44,402 bases of DNA from Streptosporangiaceae bacterium NEAU-GS5 (GCA_017592665.1 JAGFNW010000027.1:92264-136665); one strand, 5' to 3'. Counted from the first letter of the stretch, positions 17,629-25,454 are shown. The notes: generated by a model from the sequence alone, not told the origin. Made by a program: numbers and translations.

Positions 17629-19038
17629 TCAGTATGCTCCCGCTCCACGTGCCACGGCCGACCACGTCTTCCACAGGATTTGAAGGTCCAACATGAGAGA
17701 CCAGTTCTCGACATAACGCAGGTCCAACCGTACCGATTCCTCCCAGGACAAGTCGGATCTGCCGCTCACCTGCCACAGGCCGGTCATGCCCGGCCGGACC
17801 ACGAGCCGGCGCCGCACGTCGTCGCGGTAGGCCGCGACCTCGGCCGGAAGCGGCGGCCGTGGCCCGACCAGTGACATCTGCCCCTTCACGACGTTGACAA
17901 GCTGGGGCAGCTCGTCCAGCGAGCAGCGGCGCAGCCAGGCGCCGAGCCGGGTCACACGCGGATCAGCGCGGATCTTGAACAACCCGTCGACCTCGCTGAC
18001 CAGGTGAACCCGGCGCCGCTCGGCATCCGCTCCCATGGTGCGAAATTTCAGGATCGTGAACTCGGCGCCGTCGCGCCCGACCCGGGTCTGGCGGAACAGG
18101 GCAGGGCCGGGAGTCGTCGTCCGCACGGCCAGCGCGATGACCGCGAGCAGCGGCGCGAGCAGAATCAGCGCGGCGCCCGCCACCACCCGGTCGAACAGGT
18201 TCTTGATCAGTTGGCGCGCACCGGCCAGCTCCGGATGCTCGACGTGGAGCAGCGGCAGCCCGGCGATCGGGCGGATCGTGGTGCGCGGGCCGGCCACCTC
18301 CATCAGCGCCGGCGCGACCACAAGATCGGTCTTGCTGCGCTCCAGCCGCCAGGCCAGCCGGCGCAACGCCGTGCCGTCGAGCTCGGGGCAGGCGAGCACG
18401 GCCACGGTGTCGGCCCCGGTCTGGGCGACGACCAACGGCACGTCGGTGAAGTCGCCGAGCACCGGCACTCCGATCTCGGCCGCCTCGGGCAGGCACGCGG
18501 CGACGACCTCCATGCCGTGGTGGCGCTCACGGCCGAACAGCCGGGCGAGATCCTCGACCGCCTCCGGATGGCCGACGACCACGACGCGGCGCATGCACTC
18601 CCCGCGCGAGCGCCGCGCGTGCAAGCGGCGGCGCAGGCCGTAGCGGCCGAACAGGGTGAGCGCGGTCATCAGCGGCAGCGCCAGCACCACATAGCCACGG
18701 GCGATGTCGGTGTGGGTGACATAGGCGGCCATGGCGACCGCGGCGGTCAACGTGAAGCCGCTCCAGGCGATCCGGCGGAACTCCTCCGACCCCTCGCCGA
18801 TCATCCGCGGCTCATAGGCCCGGTTGAGGCCGACCACGGCCACCCACAGGGCCGGGAGCACCGCGCTCAGCTCGGCATAGGGCCGCACGTCGGCGAGCCC
18901 GCCGAACCGCAGCACGACCGCGGCCGCCCCCGCCAGCAGCGCGCACAGCACGTCGCAGGCGATGGCGCCCATCCGATAACCGCCCGTCCATGCGGGCGCG
19001 ACGTTCGCCGTGCGCGCCGGCCTCGCGACGATCGCCAC
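17629..19038 (-). CDS. Exopolysaccharide polyprenyl glycosylphosphotransferase (WcaJ/WbaP type)
   Basis: The initiating enzyme: it transfers a sugar-1-phosphate from a nucleotide sugar to polyprenyl phosphate. It has 469 residues. The first ~130 hold four hydrophobic segments. The middle (~145-270) is a CoA-binding-like domain starting RRVVVVGHPEAVEDL. The catalytic part starts with a membrane-entry helix LFDRVVAGAALILLAPLLAV and continues FRQTRVGRDG, ILKFRTMG, SLDELPQLVNVVKGQMSLVG, GMTGLWQVSGRS. All are hallmarks of the bacterial sugar transferase family. GTG 19038 has GGGGGG 5-6 nt upstream. It is 52 bp downstream of pth and 3 bp before cysQ. It heads the minus-strand polysaccharide unit, which may also be reached by read-through from pth. 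Confidence 0.93.
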   Translation of the reverse strand: MAIVARPARTANVAPAWTGGYRMGAIACDVLCALLAGAAAVVLRFGGLADVRPYAELSAVLPALWVAVVGLNRAYEPRMIGEGSEEFRRIAWSGFTLTAAVAMAAYVTHTDIARGYVVLALPLMTALTLFGRYGLRRRLHARRSRGECMRRVVVVGHPEAVEDLARLFGRERHHGMEVVAACLPEAAEIGVPVLGDFTDVPLVVAQTGADTVAVLACPELDGTALRRLAWRLERSKTDLVVAPALMEVAGPRTTIRPIAGLPLLHVEHPELAGARQLIKNLFDRVVAGAALILLAPLLAVIALAVRTTTPGPALFRQTRVGRDGAEFTILKFRTMGADAERRRVHLVSEVDGLFKIRADPRVTRLGAWLRRCSLDELPQLVNVVKGQMSLVGPRPPLPAEVAAYRDDVRRRLVVRPGMTGLWQVSGRSDLSWEESVRLDLRYVENWSLMLDLQILWKTWSAVARGAGAY

Positions 19039-19090
19039 TTCGACCCCCCATCACTCACGGTAATGGGATGGTAGCGGAAGTGTGTTGGGT

Positions 19091-19651
19091 CTATGCGTGG
19101 AACTTGTTCTGGGTGGGCTCAAGGCCCTGCTGAACCAGCGACTCGACCATGTCGGCCGCGCGGTCGACGAGGAAGGGCAGCTCTTTGCGCTCGGCCGCGG
19201 CGAAGTCGCGCAGCACGTAGTCCGCCGGATCCATCCGCCCGGGCGGCCGGCCGATGCCGAACCTGATCCGCAGGTAGTCGCGGGTGCCCAGGACCTTGGT
19301 GATCGACCGGAGTCCGTTGTGGCCGTTGTCGCCGCCGCCCAGCTTGGCCCGGAGCGTGCCGTACGGAAGATCGAGCTCGTCGTGGACCACGACCAGGCCG
19401 GTCGTCTTGAAGAAGTCGGTCAGCGCTTTCAGCGGCCCACCGGACAGATTCATGTAGGACAGCGGCTTGGCAAGGATGGCCGGAGTCCCCGCCACCCGCC
19501 CCTCGACCACCTCGGCGCGGGATCGATGGGCCTTGAACCGGCCGCCGGCACGGGCGGCCAGTTCATCGAGCACCATGAAACCGGCGTTGTGCCGGTTTCC
19601 GGCGTATTCCGGCCCGGGGTTTCCCAACCCCACGACCAGCCAGCGGTCCAC
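19091..19651 (-). CDS. pth: Peptidyl-tRNA hydrolase
   Basis: Frees tRNA from prematurely released peptidyl-tRNA in the cytoplasm. Motifs: [22 protein letters not shown] with catalytic His21, [28 protein letters not shown] and [12 protein letters not shown]. It has 186 residues, the usual size. The start is GTG 19651, 24 bp after the rplY stop. The order glmU, prs, rplY, pth is conserved in Actinobacteria. Confidence 0.96.
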   Translation of the reverse strand: MDRWLVVGLGNPGPEYAGNRHNAGFMVLDELAARAGGRFKAHRSRAEVVEGRVAGTPAILAKPLSYMNLSGGPLKALTDFFKTTGLVVVHDELDLPYGTLRAKLGGGDNGHNGLRSITKVLGTRDYLRIRFGIGRPPGRMDPADYVLRDFAAAERKELPFLVDRAADMVESLVQQGLEPTQNKFHA

Positions 19652-19675
19652 CGACTCGGCCTACTCGATCGACGG

Positions 19676-20290
19676 TTACTCGGATTCGGCCTCGGCGGCC
19701 TCGGCGGCCTCGGCCTCGGCGGCCGCGCTCTCGGCGGCCTCTTCGTCGACCGGCTCGGCGGCGGGCGCGGTCACGTGCAGGACCAGGGCCTCCGGGTCGG
19801 TGACGAGCGTGGTGCCGCTCGGCAGCTTCAGGTCGCCGGCCGCGATCTGCTTGCCGACCTCGAGCCCTGCGATGTCGACCTCGATCCCGGTGGGGATGTG
19901 CGTGGCCTCGGTCTCGACCGACACGGTGATGAGCTGCTGGTCGAGGATGCCGCCCGGCGCGATGTCGCCGACGGGCGTCACCTGGACCTCGACCGTGACC
20001 TTCTCGCCACGGCGGACCAGCAGCAGGTCGACGTGCTCGATGAAGCCCCTGATCGGGTCGCGCTGCACGCCCTTCGGCAGAGCCAGCTCGTCGACCGCGC
20101 CCTCGAGCCGGATCAGCACGTTGGCCGTGCGGAGCGCCAGCAGGACCTCGTGGCCCGGGAGGGTCAGGTGCCGCGGCTCGGTGCCGTGACCGTAGAGCAC
20201 GGCGGGGACCTTGTCCTCGCGGCGGATGGCCCGCGCGGCCCCCTTGCCGAACTTGGTGCGCTGCTCGGCGGCGATCTTCACTTCGGACAC
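19676..20290 (-). CDS. rplY: 50S ribosomal protein L25/general stress protein Ctc
   Basis: Binds 5S rRNA in the large ribosomal subunit. It is the long Ctc type (204 residues): an N-terminal L25 domain (VKIAAEQRTKFGKGAARAIR, VPAVLYGHG) and a C-terminal TL5-like beta domain (AHIPTGIEVDIAG-like), ending in a low-complexity Glu/Ala tail (AAESAAAEAEAAEAAEAE). GTG 20290 is chosen because AGGAG lies 7 nt upstream and the N-terminus SEVKIAAEQ is conserved; the open frame extends further but without support. It lies about 100 bp after prs. Confidence 0.95.
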   Translation of the reverse strand: MSEVKIAAEQRTKFGKGAARAIRREDKVPAVLYGHGTEPRHLTLPGHEVLLALRTANVLIRLEGAVDELALPKGVQRDPIRGFIEHVDLLLVRRGEKVTVEVQVTPVGDIAPGGILDQQLITVSVETEATHIPTGIEVDIAGLEVGKQIAAGDLKLPSGTTLVTDPEALVLHVTAPAAEPVDEEAAESAAAEAEAAEAAEAESE

Positions 20291-20392
20291 GGCACATCTC
20301 CTAGGGACGAGACGAAAATTCGGGTGGCTGCGCAATCCCTGATCCGCCCTAGCGGGAGGCGTTACGAGCGCAACCTGAGCAGTCTATCCGGC

Positions 20393-21370
20393 TCAGGAGT
20401 CCCCTTCGAACAAACTGGTGACCGAGCCATCGGTGAAGACCTCGGTGATGGCCCGCGCGATCAGCGGCGCGATCGACAGCACGGTCAGCTTGTCGAACCT
20501 GCGGTCCTCGGCCAGCGGCAGCGTGTTGGTCACGACCACCTCGGAGATCCGCGAGTTCTTCAGCCGGTCGACCGCCGGGTCGGAGAAGACGGCGTGGGTG
20601 GCCGCGACGATCACGTTGGTGGCGCCGTGGTCATAGAGCGCGTCGGCCGCCTTGCAGATGGAGCCGCCGGTGTCGATCATGTCGTCGATCAGCACACAGG
20701 TGCGGCCGCGCACCTTGCCGACCACCTCGTTGACCTTCACCTGGTTGGCCACGTCGAGGTCGCGTCGCTTGTGGATGAACGCCACGGGGGTGTTGAGCGA
20801 GTCGGACCAGCGCTCGGCCAGCCGCACGCGGCCCGTGTCGGGCGAGACGATCGTCGTGGTGGCCGGGTCGAGCTTGTCCCGCAGATAGCCGATCAGGATC
20901 GGCATGGCGAACAGGTGGTCGACCGGGCCGTCGAAGAAGCCCTGGATCTGCGAGGTGTGCAGGTCGATGGACATCAGCCGGTCGGCGCCCGCCTGCCGGA
21001 ACAGGTCGGCCATCAGCCGGGCCGTGATCGGCTCGCGGCCGCGGCCCTTCTTGTCCTGCCGGGCGTAGCCGAAGAACGGCATGATCACGGTGATCCGCTT
21101 GGCGGAGGCCCGCTTCAGCGCGTCCACCATGATCAGTTGTTCCATGATCCACTTGTTGATGTCCGCCGTGTGGCACTGCATCACGAAGGCGTCGCACCCT
21201 CGCACCGACTCCAGATAGCGGACGTAGATCTCTCCGTTCGCGAAGTCGCGCAGCACCGTCGGCGTGATCTCGACGCCGAGGTTCCTGGCGACCTCGTCGG
21301 CCAATTCCGGATATGCCCGTCCCGAGAAGAACATCAGGTTCTTCTGCCCTGTCGTCTTCCTGCCGCTCAT
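20393..21370 (-). CDS. prs: Ribose-phosphate pyrophosphokinase (PRPP synthetase)
   Basis: Makes PRPP from ribose-5-phosphate and ATP for nucleotide, His and Trp synthesis. It is 325 residues. Key features are the N-terminal NLMFFSGRAYPELADEVA, IMPFFGYARQDKKGRGREPI, the divalent-metal segment RLMSIDLHTSQIQGFFDGP, the catalytic-loop KRRDLDVANQ, and the PRPP loop CVLIDDMIDTGGSI. The ATG lies 26 bp after the glmU stop, with AAAGG upstream. It forms a transcript with glmU, rplY and pth. Confidence 0.97.
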   Translation of the reverse strand: MSGRKTTGQKNLMFFSGRAYPELADEVARNLGVEITPTVLRDFANGEIYVRYLESVRGCDAFVMQCHTADINKWIMEQLIMVDALKRASAKRITVIMPFFGYARQDKKGRGREPITARLMADLFRQAGADRLMSIDLHTSQIQGFFDGPVDHLFAMPILIGYLRDKLDPATTTIVSPDTGRVRLAERWSDSLNTPVAFIHKRRDLDVANQVKVNEVVGKVRGRTCVLIDDMIDTGGSICKAADALYDHGATNVIVAATHAVFSDPAVDRLKNSRISEVVVTNTLPLAEDRRFDKLTVLSIAPLIARAITEVFTDGSVTSLFEGDS

Positions 21371-21396
21371 GCCCGCGAGCCTTTCTGGTCGTACGG

Positions 21397-22860
21397 CTAA
21401 CGCCGGTCGTCGGCCTCGTCATCGGCGGCCCGGTCGGCGGCCCCGGCGCGCGTGGCGGCCTCGGCCGACTTGGTGCCCGGACGCCGCCGGACCACCCACC
21501 CTGCAATGTTGCGCTGCTGACCGCGGGCCACCGCCATCGCCCCCGGCGGCACGTCGTTGACGATCACCGACCCGGCGGCCGTGTAGGCGCCGTCTCCGAT
21601 CGTGACGGGCGCGACCAGCATGTTGTCGCTGCCCACCCGGACATGGTCGCCCACGGTCGTGTGGTGCTTGGCGACGCCGTCGTAGTTGACGAAGACGCAC
21701 GCCGCGCCGATGTTGGACCCCGTGCCGATCGTCGCGTCCCCCACGTAGGTGAGATGCGGCACCTTGGACTCGGGACCGATCACCGCGTTCTTGGTCTCGA
21801 CGTAGGCGCCGATCTTGCCGGCCCGCCCTAGGACCGTTCCCGGGCGGAGGTAGGCGAAGGGGCCAACCTTGGCCTGCGGGCCGATGTCCGCGCCGTCGGA
21901 GACGGTGTTGCGCACGCTCGCGCCCTCGCCGACGAGCGTGTCGGTGAGCGTGCAGCCGGGGCCGACCTCGGCGCCCTCGGCCACCCGCGTCGCGCCGTGC
22001 AGCTGCGTGGCCGGATGGATCACCGCGTCCGGCTCGATGACGACCCCCGCGTCGATCCACGTCGAGCCGGGATCGACGATCGTGACGCCGGCCAGCATGT
22101 GGCCGCGCAGGATCCGCTCGTTGAGAATCCGCCCCGCGAACGCCAGCTGGACGCGGTTGTTGACGCCCTCGACCTCGACGTAGTCGGCCGCGACGTGCGC
22201 GCCGACCCCGTGGCCGTCGTCCCGGAGGATCGACAGCACGTCGGTCAGGTATTCCTCGCCCTGGGCGTTGGCCGCGGACACGCGCTTGACGGCGTCGGCC
22301 AGCAGCAGCCCGTCGAACGCGTAGACCCCGGAGTTCATCTCGTCGATGGCGCGCTGCTCGGGCGTGGCGTCCTTCTCCTCGACGATCTCCACGACCCGGC
22401 CCTCGGCGTCGCGGATGATCCGGCCGTAGCCCGTGGGATCGGGGACGCGGGCCGTCAGCACGGTCACCGCGTTGCCGTCGGCGCCGTGGCGGTCGAGCAG
22501 GTCGCGCAGCGTCTCGGTGCGCAACAAGGGCGTGTCGCCGTACGTGACGAGGACCGTGCCGATGATCGTGCCGACCGCCTCGAGGGCGATCCGCACGGCA
22601 TGGCCCGTGCCGTTCTGCTGATCCTGGACGACCAGCCGCGCGTCGGGGCTGGACTCGGCCAGGTGAGCGGAGACCTGCTCGCGGGCGTGGCCGATGACGA
22701 CGACCAGCCGCTCGGGATCGAGGCCGCGGGCGGCCACGAGCATGTGGTCGAGCAGCGGGCGTCCGCTCAGCTCATGGAGGACTTTGGGGGTTTTGGACTT
22801 CATCCGCGTCCCCTCGCCGGCGGCGAGGACGATGACGGCGGCCGGGCGCGGCACACTCAC
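21397..22860 (-). CDS. glmU: Bifunctional N-acetylglucosamine-1-phosphate uridyltransferase/glucosamine-1-phosphate acetyltransferase
   Basis: Makes UDP-GlcNAc, the precursor of peptidoglycan and many surface glycans, in two steps. The N-terminal half is a nucleotidyltransferase (VLAAGEGTRMKSKTPKVLHE near residue 12). The C-terminal half is a left-handed beta-helix acetyltransferase (hexapeptide repeats from about residue 260; GSNIGAACVFVNYDGV near 390). The length of 487 is normal for Actinobacteria. The start is GTG 22860 or the in-frame GTG 22854; an AGGTGAG just upstream slightly favours the latter. It may feed the polysaccharide pathway next door. Confidence 0.96.
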   Translation of the reverse strand: MSVPRPAAVIVLAAGEGTRMKSKTPKVLHELSGRPLLDHMLVAARGLDPERLVVVIGHAREQVSAHLAESSPDARLVVQDQQNGTGHAVRIALEAVGTIIGTVLVTYGDTPLLRTETLRDLLDRHGADGNAVTVLTARVPDPTGYGRIIRDAEGRVVEIVEEKDATPEQRAIDEMNSGVYAFDGLLLADAVKRVSAANAQGEEYLTDVLSILRDDGHGVGAHVAADYVEVEGVNNRVQLAFAGRILNERILRGHMLAGVTIVDPGSTWIDAGVVIEPDAVIHPATQLHGATRVAEGAEVGPGCTLTDTLVGEGASVRNTVSDGADIGPQAKVGPFAYLRPGTVLGRAGKIGAYVETKNAVIGPESKVPHLTYVGDATIGTGSNIGAACVFVNYDGVAKHHTTVGDHVRVGSDNMLVAPVTIGDGAYTAAGSVIVNDVPPGAMAVARGQQRNIAGWVVRRRPGTKSAEAATRAGAADRAADDEADDRR

Positions 22861-23026
22861 CTGCGAGAGCTCCCTCGGGCGTCGCGGCTACAGGACATAA
22901 CGCCATACAGCTACCCAAGCGGCACCGCACGGCAACCCATTCGACAACCTGAGCTTACCTGGAAGCCCGTGGGCGTCACTCGCCCCCCATGGAGAAGTCC
23001 GGTCACATGCCAGACTCCTCACCCAG

Positions 23027-23098
23027 CTCCGGCGCCAGGGCTCGAACCTGGACAACGGACTCCAAAGGACCGCGGGCTGCCAATTACCCAACGCCGGA
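23027..23098 (-). tRNA. tRNA-Gln (anticodon UUG)
   Basis: A 72-nt cloverleaf on the minus strand. The acceptor stem TCCGGCG pairs perfectly with CGCCGGA and the discriminator is G. The D-arm region has GGGTAATTGGCAG, the anticodon loop is CTTTGGA (anticodon TTG, plus-strand 23063-23065), and the T-arm holds GGTTCGAACC. CCA is not encoded. The anticodon stem CGGTC/GTCCG has one U-U mismatch at pair 30-40. The rest of the glmU-desaturase gap (22861-23361) holds only the promoter and repeats listed separately; nothing else is evident in it. Confidence 0.95.
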
Positions 23099-23202
23099 AA
23101 AGCCAGGACTCGGCGATGACCGTTGCCTGGCTACTCTCACCTTACCGGCCATGACCGGTCCGCGCTGTGGTTGATTCGCGTGGAGAACGTCGTGGCGCGA
23201 CG

Positions 23203-23232
23203 GCTATAGCAGATCTGACGGGTTAGTAGCAA
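23203..23232 (-). promoter_or_regulatory. Possible sigma-70-type promoter for tRNA-Gln
   Basis: On the minus strand TTGCTA (plus 23227-23232) and TATAGC (plus 23203-23208) are separated by 18 bp. A start near 23197 would give a ~100-nt 5' leader before the tRNA. The match is moderate, and no other candidate lies closer. Confidence 0.4.
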
Positions 23233-23288
23233 GTCGTGCGCGTGCCACCAGATGTCCTTCCAAGCGTCATCTTTCCCACATTCGCGAC

Positions 23289-23333
23289 TTAGGGATTCCT
23301 AACTTACGATGGCGTAGGTTACGGTTGCGTAGC
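23289..23333. promoter_or_regulatory. Array of three inverted repeats at exact 15-bp spacing upstream of the desaturase
   Basis: Three adjacent 15-bp units: TTAGGGATTCCTAAC, TTACGATGGCGTAGG and TTACGGTTGCGTAGC. Each holds an inverted repeat with a 4-bp centre (TTAGG-N4-CCTAA, TACG-N4-CGTA, TACG-N4-CGTA), with centres at 23295.5, 23310.5 and 23325.5. They end 28 bp before the desaturase ATG, where an operator would be expected. The TetR gene downstream is the obvious candidate to bind them (inference). Confidence 0.6.
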
Positions 23334-23361
23334 CAAACACACTTCCCCAGCGAGGTAGCCC

Positions 23362-24303
23362 ATGACAGTCCTGACCGAGCATCCCGCTCCACAGCCCAAG
23401 CCTGACTTCGAGGAGACCGGCCGCAGCAGAGCAGACATGATCGCCTTCGGCGCGGTCGTGGCCGTGCCGCTAATAGCGTTCGTGGCCGCCATTCCGCTGG
23501 CGTGGGGGTGGGGCCTACTCGGCTGGGCCGACCTCGCCATCATGGTGGTCTTCTACACGGTCTCCGGCCTCGGCGTAACCGTCGGATTCCACCGTTATTT
23601 CACCCACGGATCGTTCAAGGCCAAGCGCCCGCTGAAGATCGCCCTGGCCGTTGCCGGCAGCCTCTCCCTGGAGATGTCGGTGCTCGACTGGGTGGCCGTC
23701 CACCGCAAGCACCACAAGTTCTCCGACAAGGAGGGCGACCCGCACTCGCCGTGGCGGTTCGGCACCGGGTTCAGGAACCTGAACAAGGGCCTGCTGTACG
23801 CCCACATGGGCTGGTTCTTCGAGCGTGACCGGGTCAACCGCGACAAGTACGCCCCGGACCTCGCCAACGACCCGGACGTGCAGAAGCTGCACAAGGCGTT
23901 CATCCCGCTCGCCTACACCTCGATGCTGCTGCCCGGCCTGCTCGGCGGCCTGCTCACCTGGTCGTGGCTGGGCATCCTGACCGGCCTGTTCTGGGGCACC
24001 TTCATCCGCGTGGGCATGCTGCACCACGTCACCTGGTCGATCAACTCCATCTGCCACGTGTTCGGCGAGGAGGAGTTCGAGGCGCGCGACAAGTCGCGGC
24101 AGGTGTGGTGGCTGGCCATCCCGTCGTTCGGCGAGTCATGGCACAACCTGCACCACGCCGACCCCACCTGCGCCCGCCACGGCGCCCTCAAGGGCCAGAT
24201 CGACATGAGCGCCGCGGTCATCCGGATCTTCGAGAAGCTGGGCTGGGCGACCGACGTGCGCTGGCCCAAGGCCGAGCGACTGGCAGCGAAACGACTTGGC
24301 TGA
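23362..24303 (+). CDS. Acyl-CoA/acyl-lipid delta-9-type fatty acid desaturase
   Basis: A membrane di-iron desaturase that inserts a double bond in fatty acyl chains. The three histidine boxes are all present: HRYFTH (77-82), HRKHH (114-118) and HNLHH (261-265), with hydrophobic segments between them (residues ~28-75, ~95-110, ~185-215). The length of 313 is normal for the stearoyl-CoA desaturase-like group. The ATG has GAGG 7 nt upstream. A TetR gene follows 70 bp downstream on the same strand, and an array of inverted repeats lies just upstream, so lipid-responsive control of membrane unsaturation is likely (inference). Confidence 0.92.
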   Translation: MTVLTEHPAPQPKPDFEETGRSRADMIAFGAVVAVPLIAFVAAIPLAWGWGLLGWADLAIMVVFYTVSGLGVTVGFHRYFTHGSFKAKRPLKIALAVAGSLSLEMSVLDWVAVHRKHHKFSDKEGDPHSPWRFGTGFRNLNKGLLYAHMGWFFERDRVNRDKYAPDLANDPDVQKLHKAFIPLAYTSMLLPGLLGGLLTWSWLGILTGLFWGTFIRVGMLHHVTWSINSICHVFGEEEFEARDKSRQVWWLAIPSFGESWHNLHHADPTCARHGALKGQIDMSAAVIRIFEKLGWATDVRWPKAERLAAKRLG

Positions 24304-24373
24304 TCTTGCTTCGCGTACGGCTGTCGCCGACCCTGAGGGGTCCGCGATAGCCGTACGCCATTCTGGACAGGCC

Positions 24374-25309
24374 ATGATGGGACCTGTGACCGAGCCCTCC
24401 CGACCATCTTCCCGCACCCGCCGGCGAATGACGGGCGCAGAGCGGCGCGAGCAGCTGATCCAGATCGGCCGCGCGCTCTTCGCCGAAAAGGGGTTCGACG
24501 GCACGTCCGTGGAGGAGATCGCGGCCAGCGCGAAAGTGTCCAAACCCGTCGTCTACGAGCACTTCGGCGGGAAGGAGGGCATCTACGCGGTCGTCATCGA
24601 CCGCGAGATGCAACGCCTGCTAAGCCTGGTCACCCAGGCGCTGTCGGCCTCACACGCCCTGGTCAAGCTGGAGCGGGCGGCGCTCGCGCTCCTGCAGTAC
24701 ATCGAGGAGAACAGCGAGGGCTTCCGGATCCTGGTCCGCGACTCGCACGCCGCGTCCGGCACGGGCACCTTCGCCAGCCTGCTCAGCGACATCGCGAGCC
24801 AGGTCGAGGACGTGATGGTGCAGGAGTTCGCGCAGCGCGGCTACGACCCGAAGCTCGCCCCCATGTACGCGCAGATGCTGGTCGGCATGACGGCGCTGAC
24901 CGGTCAGTGGTGGCTGGACGAGCGCAAACCGAGCCGCGAGATGGTCGCCGCCCACCTGGTCAACCTCTCGTGGAACGGCCTCACCGGGCTCGACCCCAAT
25001 CCTCGGCTGACGGCCGCCTCACGCGGGCTGGTGCTGGCGCCCGAGGTGCCGCCGGCGGTCAAGGAGCTGACCGCCAAGGAGCTGCGCGAGCTGGAGAAGC
25101 AGCGTGAGCGGGAGGTCAAGGAGCAGGAGAAGCTCCGCCGCGAGCAGGACCGCCAGCGCGAACGCGAGGCCAAGGAGCAGGAGAAGCTTCGCGAGCGGGA
25201 GGCCAAGGAGCTGGAGAAGCTCCGTGAGCGCGAGGCCAAGGAGCAGGAGCGGCTGCAGCGCGAGCAGGAGCGCCAGCGCGAACGCGAGGCGAAGAGGTCA
25301 CACGGATAG
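24374..25309 (+). CDS. TetR/AcrR-family regulator with a long charged C-terminal helix
   Basis: A DNA-binding repressor. The N-terminal helix-turn-helix (residues ~15-65) reads GRALFAEKGFDGTSVEEIAA then VSKPVVYEHFGGKEGIY. A ligand-binding helical domain follows to ~210. The final ~85 residues are almost entirely Glu/Lys/Arg/Gln, with repeated REREAKEQEKLRE-type units, predicted as a single long helix or coiled coil; this is not part of the usual ~200-residue TetR. The start may be ATG 24374, ATG 24377 or GTG 24386; none has a strong ribosome site. It is downstream of and co-directional with the desaturase, its likely target. Confidence 0.88.
   Translation: MMGPVTEPSRPSSRTRRRMTGAERREQLIQIGRALFAEKGFDGTSVEEIAASAKVSKPVVYEHFGGKEGIYAVVIDREMQRLLSLVTQALSASHALVKLERAALALLQYIEENSEGFRILVRDSHAASGTGTFASLLSDIASQVEDVMVQEFAQRGYDPKLAPMYAQMLVGMTALTGQWWLDERKPSREMVAAHLVNLSWNGLTGLDPNPRLTAASRGLVLAPEVPPAVKELTAKELRELEKQREREVKEQEKLRREQDRQREREAKEQEKLREREAKELEKLREREAKEQERLQREQERQREREAKRSHG
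25061..25293 (+). repeat. Imperfect tandem repeats encoding the TetR charged tail
   Basis: Units of the type GAGGCCAAGGAGCAGGAG recur. A 30-bp block at 25141 recurs at 25261 with one mismatch, a 120-bp (40-codon) offset, showing in-frame duplication. Confidence 0.75.
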
Positions 25310-25403
25310 CGCGGGAGCCTACGCCTGTCCGCGTGGCCTCTCGGGGCTGGAAGAGCGTCGCGAGCGCGAGGAACGCCCGTAAGGTTCTGCGGCTGAAGTT
25401 TTC

Positions 25404-25436
25404 GTTGCGGCATAGTTAACGTTCCGTTCAACAGAA
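25404..25436 (+). promoter_or_regulatory. PHO-box-like direct repeats upstream of ppk
   Basis: Three 11-bp units in a row: GTTGCGGCATA, GTTAACGTTCC, GTTCAACAGAA. PhoP boxes in Streptomyces are 11-bp direct repeats with a GTTCACC-like core, so spacing and the GTT(C/A)A core fit; the first unit is weak. They end 18 bp before the ppk ATG, consistent with activation of ppk under phosphate starvation (inference). Confidence 0.5.
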
Positions 25437-25453
25437 CGGGGCATATTTCCCCG
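25437..25453 (+). other. Small hairpin at the ppk start
   Basis: CGGGG (25437-25441) pairs with CCCCG (25449-25453) around the loop CATATTT, ending 1 nt before the ATG. No separate ribosome site is visible. CATATT is also placed where a -10 element of a leaderless transcript would lie. Confidence 0.4.
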
Positions 25454-25454
25454 T

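Noticed and set aside
20336-20392. A terminator between prs and rplY
   Set aside because: Only a 4-bp stem (CCGC-CCTA-GCGG) was seen, too weak to call.
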